A program made the translations under genes and the position numbers. 64,000 bases of DNA from the NCBI RefSeq assembly GCF_020509005.1, contig NC_063019.1, forward strand, positions 2,170,001 through 2,234,000, given 5' to 3'. A model generated the notes under the pieces. The model saw nothing but the letters and a program-made list of their open reading frames with translations, was not told where the DNA came from and did no database searches. Source of the stretch: Fulvia fulva (taxonomy: Eukaryota; Ascomycota; Dothideomycetes; Mycosphaerellales; Mycosphaerellaceae). Below are positions 56,460 through 64,000 of the stretch, piece after piece (positions within the stretch are counted from its first letter, which is position 1; the number at the start of each line of letters is the position of its first letter).

Positions 56460-57715
56460 GACTCATCCATGCTGGTCTCCTGCTGGTCTTCTCGTGCTTC
56501 CTGCTGCTGGCTGCTATTTGGGATTGTGGTAAGGTTGAGCCTGCTTTGTGACGGGTCTCTTCCTGCAACCACAATTGATTTTGGTCTACCCATAGCAGGG
56601 TGGCCTTGGGCCTGTGTGGTCTCTTCTGTTCTGCCTCTTTTCAGAGGGTTGTAGACAGTCCTTAGGGGTTCTTGGGTGATTGTCCCTGTCTGGAATCTGA
56701 TAGGGGTGTTGATCCTGGCTTCTCTTGCCCTCCTCTTTGCCTCAATCCTAGCTGTGCAGTCTTGGGACCAGGAAGGGTGTTTCTTTCCACAGCATGCACA
56801 TCTGGCTTCACTCTTTGGGGCTGTGCAATTCTGTACTTTGTGGCTACCAGCACAGTGGGAACAAGTGTCCTTTTGGCTTGGGCATCTAGTAGAGATATGA
56901 CCATACTGTTGGCACTTGAAGCATTGCAGTAGTCTGTGGGTGCTTCTATGGATTTCTGTGTCCATTCTTTCGCATTCCCAGAAGATGCCCTTGTCAAGCA
57001 CGGTGTTTGCCTGTTCTACAGTGCCTATCCAGAGCACTAGAGAAGACTCTCTCTTTGTGTCCTTTGTCTTTCTGTTGACCCATGCTGCTTTTGTGATCTG
57101 TAGCCCTGGGCATACAGCCTGGTTCTGGTCCTACAGCCTCTTAAGGTCTCCTTCAATGTCAAACTTTGTGGTCATCCCATGGGCAATAACCATATTTTGT
57201 TGGTGTGAGACCTTAGCCGTCTTGCCTAGTTTGACTGTCCACTCCTTCTGTGTCTCTAGCCTCTTCCTGTCTTGCTCCTGTGCTGTGAACAGCTTAAGGA
57301 CACCTCCCTTCTCTTTCCTGGCTCCAATGATGCCTTGTATCCCAATCTTCTGTATGATCTCCTTGCCTGACAGGCCCTCAATCTCTTTCTGCTCTTGCTG
57401 GTCGGAAATGTAGACCTTGATAGCTGTTTTCTGGGGGGGAGGGTTTTGGGATGCAATTGCTGCCCAGGTTGGTTGGCTTGGTTTCTGGCCTTCCTGTGTC
57501 CTCTTCTTTGCTGCTGCTGCTACTGTCCTGTTAATGATCTGTCCTGTTTGGCTCCTTAGTGCCTTTAGCCCTCCAAGGAGCTCCAAAATCATCCCCTTAA
57601 GTGCTCTTTCTGGGTGCTCGCCATCTCCTGCCATTGCCATTGTTTCTGCCTTCCTGCAGACCTCCTTCCACTCGTTACTCTCCTGCTCCTAGTCGTTTCC
57701 TGCGATCGCTATCAT
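56456..57715 (-). pseudogene. LINE-A ORF1: zinc-knuckle protein, two in-frame TAGs
   Basis: 420 codons from ATG 57715-57713 to TGA 56458-56456. TAG at codon 9 (57691-57689) and codon 195 (57133-57131) are the only interruptions; the longest open part after the second stop contains three Cys/His motifs: CFKCQQYGHISTRC, CSHCAGSHKVQNC and CACCGKKHPSWSQDC. The upstream start is chosen because LINE-E ORF1 has the same N-terminal extension; the ATG at 57640 is an alternative that avoids the first TAG. Binds element RNA by family analogy. Confidence 0.85.
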
Positions 57716-57746
57716 CGTGTCACGCTTAACTATACTTAAGAAGTCT

Positions 57747-57760
57747 TATAGTAATATATA
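57747..57760. repeat. 14-bp TSD left of chimeric LINE 2
   Basis: TATAGTAATATATA, repeated exactly at 62218-62231. Confidence 0.88.
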
Positions 57761-60700
57761 GATAGATAGATTTGTCATTCCCCTGTTCTAGGACCCTATC
57801 CGGCCTATGCAGGTATATATCTATTGTTATGTACAAAGGGAAACCCGAATAGGTGAAAACCCTTCCCGCCCCCGACTACTCCTTGTCTAGTTTAGCTTTC
57901 CCTCTGAACGTACGTAGTCCATGTCACTACCCCGTTAGCCCCCGCTCCCAGCCGGTCTCGTCGCGCTACGTCGTATCCTCTCTTCCTACACTACTCCTAC
58001 TAGGCGGTACTGTTCTAGCTAGCCCTTCTCTAGTATCTAGTTCGTAATGCGCCGTAGGTCCTTAGCGTTGTTAAGAAGTGCCCTAATCGTCCGGTTCCTC
58101 GCCTTTGCTATCTACTCCCCCCTTCCTAGCGACTACCTCGGACAGACGAGGAGTACGTACCGTACGTTCTAGGAGCGATAGCCGTAGGGGCAGCTAGTAT
58201 TCGTGTATCCTGGAACCTTCCTCTATAATAGGTACCCCTAGAGGCCGATGTGTTCGCTTCGTAGTTAGGTTGCTATACTACTCTATACCCTCGTAAGGCG
58301 GTAGTAGATAAGCTTCGGGGGGTGCTTGACCGCGGATTTTGTAGCTGACTATTCCTTAGGTTGTCCCGCTAGCTAAGGGCGTCTACTATGCCCTACAACC
58401 TAGTTGTTCCACCTCTCTTTCTATAGTTACTCTACAAACGATTTCTTACCTTCCTATTATATTGCTAGCTATTCGTCCCTTACCCGGTAGTTCGGCTCGT
58501 TTCCGGGTCGAATACCCTAATACGCTAGTACTAATTCGCGGGCCCTTACGACTACACTAGCGATGACCTTCTATACTAGGTACTGTACCGACTTGCCTAA
58601 GTAGGAGGTCCGTAGTCCCTAGATGTATAGGTCGATCGGCGGTATAGCGGTCTCGTACTTAAGCATCCTCGTTAGTGTCGACTTATATACCCCGGTGACC
58701 TTCCTTAGGCATTAGTTTTAGATCTTCGCTAGCGGCGCGACGAGTCCCTTCGATAGGTAGGCCCTCTCGCCTAAGGACTATACTTAGCTACTATAGGTAA
58801 GGACTGGCTATATAATAGCCGTATATAGAAGTCGTGACTACCGGAAGTCCGCCCCCTATATAGACGTAGTGAGCCTCTAGTATAATGCTATATTCTGTTT
58901 AGCTTTCCGTAATATTGCCTATACGTGCTTCCTCTACCGTAGCGCCGGGTCTACCTATAGTCCGAGGATCCTAAGCTGATTTACCGGGTTAGTCGTGTGC
59001 CCCTATATCTAGATAGAAGCTTATATATTATAGAACCGTAGCCGGCGCGTAAAGTGTATTAGATTGTACTTTTCTAGGGCAAACCGAGCCCCGTGCCTCC
59101 TAGCCTAGTCCTCGTAGATCTTATACTTCTCTTCTAGTAGCCTATAGTTCTCCTTAGTCGAGGAAGACTACGCTAGGATATTTATATCGTCTACGAAGCC
59201 GCTCGTAGCGGCGTTCTAGGATTCTAGGGCTAGGAGTAGCGTCGCTATAAAGAAGAGGAACAGAATAGGTACTAGCGTTAAGCCTTACGGGATTCTAGTA
59301 TAGACTACTTAAAATAGGCTTCTGTACTAGCCGACTAGGATCGACGTACTACGGTTTTAGAGGTAGGACCGTACGAAGTTAACAAGCCACTTAGGGAGTC
59401 CTTTCGACCTTAGGATATAGAGTAGCCGCGGGTATAACACGTAGTCAAAGGCTCCCGATATGTCTAGGCTAAGTAAGGAAGCCACCTTGTCCCTATTCTT
59501 ATACTAGATAGCCTTTACCTAAGAGGTGATAAGTTCTATCGCGGATAGCGTCGATCGCTATAGGCGCGTACCTATCTAGGTGTCCGGGAGTAGGGAGTAC
59601 TCCTCTACCGCCTCGGAGAGTCTCGTTATAACCAGCTTCTTAAGCGCCTTCCTAAGAGTGTTAAGGAGCGCAATTGGGCGGTACGACTTCACCTACGTAT
59701 AGTCTTCCTTCTACGGCTTACGTAGGACCACTATCGTCGATTGTTTAAAAGCTATCGGGTAGTATCCGGTCTATAGGTAGGCGTTAAAGATCGCTATAAC
59801 TACTAGGGCTAGTTGATCTCTACACTTCTTTAGTAGCTCGTTTAGGATCCTATCCGGCCCCGGGGCTTTCTTCGCCGGTAACTTCCTTAGTATAGCGGCA
59901 ACTTCTCCCTCGGACACCTCCTATTAGACCGCGATACTAGGGGCTAGGGGAGTAGAGCTGTTTATATCGCTTAGATCAGCCTCGACTAGGGGCGGGAAAA
60001 ACTTACTAGCTAGTAGACGCGCCTTGGCCTCGGGGTCGCTAACCGGGCTACTAGGCGATTATAGCGCTAGGATAGAGAAGGAGGGGCCCTATATAGGGTC
60101 CTGTCGGGCCCATTTCGCTAGCTTCTATATCCTCTCTAGCTTACCGGCGATTTCTTCTACTATAGCCCTCTAGCCGACTGCTTTCTCCCTTCGTATTATA
60201 GCTTTCTTCTGTTAGTATACCTCCCTATATACGTTCTAGGCCTCCTCGCTATAGCTGCTCGTCTATACCCGGCGGGCTCTCCTTACTTCTCTTACTACCG
60301 TAGTGTACTCCGGCGTCTAGTATAGTTTAGACTATATTATTAGTTAGGTAAGCGGAACGTGAAGTAAGGTCGCTTTTCTTATTTCGTCTATCAACCCCTA
60401 GACTGCTTCGTCTATCTCGTCTTTACTATTATATTACTACTACGCGATCTAGACTAGCCTCTTAGAGTTATCGAGGTACGCCTAGATATTAGCCTAGTAG
60501 GCCTTTCCCTAGTTTGGCTTAGGGGTTCTCGCTAGTGTACGTTATATCTATGTCGTAATAGAGGTCCTAACTAGTATATAGTCTAACGACGCCTCGAGTT
60601 CATGTTCGATCCTATAGTAGGTTACCGTATAGTAGTAGCTATCTAAGATCTAAGAGAGGTCGATCGTGCCTTAGAGTCCCCCTCTCTTCTAGGTGCCTAG

Positions 60701-61136
60701 GTCCTTCGGGGTATTAAGGGCAATTACGTTGCTCGCTATTAAGTCTAGTACTTCGTCGGCTATAGGGTGCGGCTATATAAGGCTTTCCTAGGAAGGGTAG
60801 TATATATTGAAGTCTCCTACTACGATGTGGTACCCTTGTCTCTTGAGCGTACTATCTAGGTGTCTATAGACCCCTAGGTCGCGGCTAGACCTCGAGGCTA
60901 GCGGTTATATATATAGGTTATGTATCTAGGTACTACCTACGTAGAGGGAGGTCATATCGCCCCCGCCTTCTTCGTCTACGTAGTACACTACCTCCTAGTC
61001 GGATTCTAGTATGTCCTTGCTAATATAGAAGCACGTACGGGGTCTACCGTCGCCTCGTAGGTATATCGTATAGCCTAGTAACTTATAGGTCGTTAGTCTA
61101 TTATAGTACGGGTTAATCTATAGCTCCTAGATTATA
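57761..61136 (-). pseudogene. LINE-B ORF2 relic within chimeric LINE 2
   Basis: Complement matches 43572-46970. RT KAPGPD equivalent near 59855-59880, FVDD equivalent near 59185-59200, endonuclease near 60760-61130. Many TAG codons. It keeps the ~440 bp that are deleted in the copy at 29411-31763. Confidence 0.82.
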
Positions 61137-62217
61137 AGGTAAGGAAGGAATCGAATTTAGTAAGCTAGCTACGAGATAAGGTAACAAGTCTTAACCGCGC
61201 TTTCCTACTTATCTAGTACTACCGTATAGCCTCGTTTCGAGAGGTTAGCCCGGAGTAAAAGCTTCCCTCTACGCCCTCCCTCCCTGTTTGCTCCTTAAGC
61301 CAATATCTACCTCTATAGGCCTAAGCCCTTTAGTGCTCTCTATTGACCGATATACGCATCCGTCCTCTCGGGCTATATAGACAGTGTTAGCCGTCGCTAC
61401 TAGTGTATACTACGCCCTAGGTTTTGACGCCCTTTGCGTTACCGTAGCCTATCTCTAGAAAGCGGCCGTCTATACCTCGTAGGTTTGCTCGGGGCACACA
61501 CTACGCCGGGCAGCGTACTCCTTACGTTTCTACCTACTAACTAATATAAAGTTCCTTATTACCCTGCCCTCGATCCTCCCCGATTATAGAACTAATCTAC
61601 TTGTATTATACGTCTTTTCCCCGTCCTAATAGCCGTCTTTTCCTTACTTAGGCTATCGTCTTTTCCTCGTCGTAATCTACTATATCAGACTAGGTACGTT
61701 ATGTAGCGGGATAGGCAGTGCCTTAGGCAAAACCCTCGTTCCTATACCGGGTGTTTAATAGGCCCTTATAGGCTTCGTCGCGTATCTACCTACCTACCGT
61801 ATTGCCCGCTAGTAAACACTAGATTGTTTCGTAGTCCGCTCGACGCCGTTATATAGTCCGCTTAGTTGTTGTTCTATAGTCCGCTCGTCTAATGTTCGTC
61901 GCTTAGCCCGCTCGGTTTATAGTCTCCGGAGGTAAAAATTCTGTACTTATACTAGAGGTGTCCTATCGAGCGTATAGGCTACGGTTCCGCGCCCTTCTTA
62001 TACGTAGAAAGAAGAGGGACTCGCTCCCGACACGAGTACACGCTCGTCGGATAGTTTTTATACCCGTTTTACTAGTAGTCCTCTATTCGCCGCGGCTTCG
62101 CCTACGTTACGCGCCCGTCGCGCCTACGACGCTCTAGCGTGAGAATACTTAGCTCTCTCGTAGCTAGACGAGAGGTTCGTAGCCGACACTACGTATAGGT
62201 GATTCTCGTCGTCGACC
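61137..62217 (-). repeat. 1.08-kb 5' module, copy 2
   Basis: 1,081 bp, inverted match of 31764-32841 with less RIP. It begins GGTCGACGACGAG at exactly the same base, directly against the TSD, which argues for a defined transcript 5' end. It includes the GCGGACTATA and GGAAAAGACG repeats. No coding function recognised. Confidence 0.78.
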
Positions 62218-62231
62218 TATAGTAATATATA
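62218..62231. repeat. 14-bp TSD right of chimeric LINE 2
   Basis: TATAGTAATATATA, second copy. Confidence 0.88.
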
Positions 62232-64000
62232 TATTATCTATTAAGCTGTTATAGTGCCTCCTAGCCTATATAGCTATTCTACGTACTTCTGTCTTTATTA
62301 GGGGAAACCGCTCGCGGTGAAAACTCCTCTCCTCTCCTATACTACTATTATCCGTTATTTGCCTTCCCGCTTTCCTTATAGAGGGTATACTAGTGTTATA
62401 GGCCTACCCTAATGACTACCTTATCTACATCTCCTTAGTCTCCCTCCTCTTCTCTATCTACTCCTCCGTCTCGTTAGCTAGTTTAAACTAGGTAAGGTAT
62501 CCTTATCTTAGGACCTAACGTACTATCCTCTATACGTCGCTCTTATTCGTAACGATCGACTAGTAGTCGCGTCTAGCTACTCTCGCTCTCTATATACTCC
62601 GCCCTTCTACCTACTATAGGCACCGTTCGACTATATATTCCGGATTCTACGACGGGTAGCTATACTCGTACGCTAGGTTATCTATATCTAGGACGTTCCT
62701 TCTATATAAGTAAGCCCGAAGCCCGATATATTCGGACCGGATTAGATTATTACGCTTACTTCTACCCTTATAAGGTCGCGGTATAGGAGGTAGTTATGTC
62801 TCTAGAAGGTTCGTAGGGCTAGGGGGCCTATTCTCGCTAGCGGGTTACTGTTCTATTCCTATTCCTATAGGTAGCCGGCTACCTACTCTACGAGGCTCTA
62901 GGACTTTCCCTTGTTCCCCTTCCTTTCCCGGGTTCTTCGTCCCTACTCCTCCCTCGCTAGCTACTCTAGCGTTCCTTATATTTTCCTAAAAACCTATAAG
63001 TCGTCCCGCTTCTAATACCTCCTTACGTACGGTCCTATATATAGCCGGCTATATCTCTATACGATTCGTACTGTCTTATCGTAGATAGTTTACTATACTA
63101 GGTACTCTATCGTCTTCGCCGTATATTAGATTCTTATCCCTTAGATATAGTAACGGATAGGTAGTGTCCCGGTCTCTATCTCGGCTACTCTCGTCGGTAT
63201 AGTCTTATACGCTCTAAGAATTCTTCTTAAGTTACCTACTTAGGTTCGATTAAGAGGCTGTTCGATCCGTCGCGGTACTAGCTTATTAACTCCCCCCGTA
63301 CCCTAGATTTATACCCCGTAAAGTATCGCTAGTCGAACGATTACTTTGTATATTATTCTTACTTTGTTAGAGGTCGCTCCCTACGTTAACTTAGTAAGAC
63401 GTGTTATTAATGCCTCGTTTACTTATACTCTATTCTAGGCCTTCTTAACCTATAGGTTCTAGCTTAGCTTCGGGTCTAGCTAGATTCCTAGTACTCGGAG
63501 TTCGGGGGAGGGCTTCGTCTCGTATCCCTAGATTGTTATAGTTGCCTATATATTGTAGTAGGTCCTCGCTTTACTAAAGTGGATCAGCTAGTATTTCTCT
63601 AGGGCAAAACGGACGCCGTAGCGTCTAGCCTAGTCCTCGTATACTCTATATCTCTCCGTAAGTAGTCTATAGTTTTCCTCCGTTATTACGGACTAGGCTA
63701 GGATATTTATATCGTCTACGAAGCCTAACGCTAAAGTCTAAGGGGACGTAAGTAAGGGGATAAGGTCGGCTATAAAGATTAGGAATAGGATTGGGGATAG
63801 CGTAGATCCTTAGGGGATTCCGGTCTCTATATATATCCTATCGGATTTATACCTCCCGAGGACTATTCTCGTAGTCCTCTCTTTAAGGAAGGAGTGTATA
63901 AATTTCGTGGCCTATACGGGGACTCCCTTCTATCGGAGTATATAGAGTAGTCTTTCGTAGGAGACGTTGTCGAATGCTCCGGAGATGTCTAGGGAGAGTA
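62232..64000 (-). mobile_element. LINE-D 3' half, RIP-altered, continues beyond the window
   Basis: 3' UTR with a short TATTATCTATT tail at 62232, then a decayed ORF2 on the minus strand. The Cys/His region is near 62630-62690. RT appears from about 63540 with FVDDINILA near 63695-63725 and the conserved GIPQG/SMSP equivalents near 63790-63830. Related to LINE-A and B but a separate family. Heavily TAG-interrupted. Confidence 0.78.

Larger units (their letters stand above)
52875..57746 (-). mobile_element. LINE-A, nearly intact Tad-like LINE
   Basis: Minus-strand non-LTR element: TATC tail at the left end, ~190-bp 3' UTR, ORF2 (53073-56459), ORF1 (56456-57715), then a short 5' UTR. CpA/TpG are abundant. 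Only three TAG codons interrupt the two frames, each explainable by one RIP-type change. It inserted into Copia-2. The 5' boundary is uncertain because the chimeric LINE inserted next to it. Confidence 0.92.
57761..62217 (-). mobile_element. Chimeric LINE 2: 1.08-kb 5' module fused to LINE-B
   Basis: 4,457 bp on the minus strand between perfect 14-bp TSDs. The 3' 3.38 kb (57761-61136) is LINE-B: tail, 3' UTR and ORF2 from the endonuclease onward. At 61136/61137 it switches to the module also seen at 31764-32841. ORF1 and the ORF2 start are absent. RIP is moderate; many TpG/CpA survive. Confidence 0.88.

Noticed and set aside
53187..57692. Many plus-strand ORFs across LINE-A
   Set aside because: Mirror images of ORF1 and ORF2 on the minus strand; Ser/Leu/Cys-rich translations typical of antisense frames.
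61137..62217. The inverted pair 31764-32841 / 61137-62217 as terminal inverted repeats of a giant DNA transposon
   Set aside because: Each copy is internal to its own LINE unit with its own tail and TSD; no transposase lies between, and the copies face unrelated partners.
57761..62217. Chimeric LINE 2 explained as two nested or adjacent insertions
   Set aside because: The 14-bp TSD encloses both parts, and there is no tail or TSD at the internal junction.

Overview
The window is a nested graveyard of retrotransposons from a filamentous fungus. I find no host gene, tRNA, rRNA or CRISPR array. The fungal call (Pezizomycotina, order not determinable) rests on two things. Almost all of the DNA carries the footprint of repeat-induced point mutation (RIP): CpA and TpG are nearly absent and replaced by TpA on both strands, so CAG and TGG codons have become TAG. 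The elements themselves are Ty3/gypsy chromoviruses, Copia elements and Tad-like LINEs, typical of ascomycete repeat islands. CpG, CpC and CpT survive, so the decayed DNA keeps a moderate GC content.

Layout. 1-1075: 5' end of a barely mutated LINE (family B, minus strand). 1076-10139: RIP-altered chromovirus copy on the minus strand (family 1), split by a complete 5.53-kb Copia element (1497-7027, 5-bp TSD). 10140-16792: a second gypsy family with a chromodomain (family 2, minus), carrying a 121-bp LINE-A stub; 16793-17693 is the 3' end of another family-2 copy in opposite orientation. 17694-29410: a third gypsy family (plus), split by a RIP-altered LINE (22984-27945). 29411-33711: a LINE-B copy (minus) head to head with a chimeric LINE (plus). 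33826-41047: an apparently intact chromovirus with near-identical LTRs. 41048-46984: LINE-B pieces, including a full-length RIP-altered plus-strand copy. 46985-52874: chromovirus gag fragment and a second, 3'-truncated Copia. 52875-57746: a nearly intact LINE (family A, minus), with only three in-frame TAG codons. 57761-62217: a second chimeric LINE. 62232-64000: the 3' half of another LINE.

The live or recently live elements are the chromovirus, LINE-A and the LINE-B at the left edge. The chromovirus shows gag and pol in a -1 frame relation, a canonical slippery heptamer followed by a perfect 8-bp stem, an apparent self-priming primer-binding site, and a C-terminal chromodomain. LINE-A links ORF1 and ORF2 by an ATGA overlap.

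The most unusual item is a 1.08-kb non-LINE 5' module found twice (31764-32841 and 61137-62217), each time fused to the 3' part of a different LINE family. One fusion is bounded by a perfect 14-bp TSD, so it inserted as one unit, which points to template switching during LINE reverse transcription.
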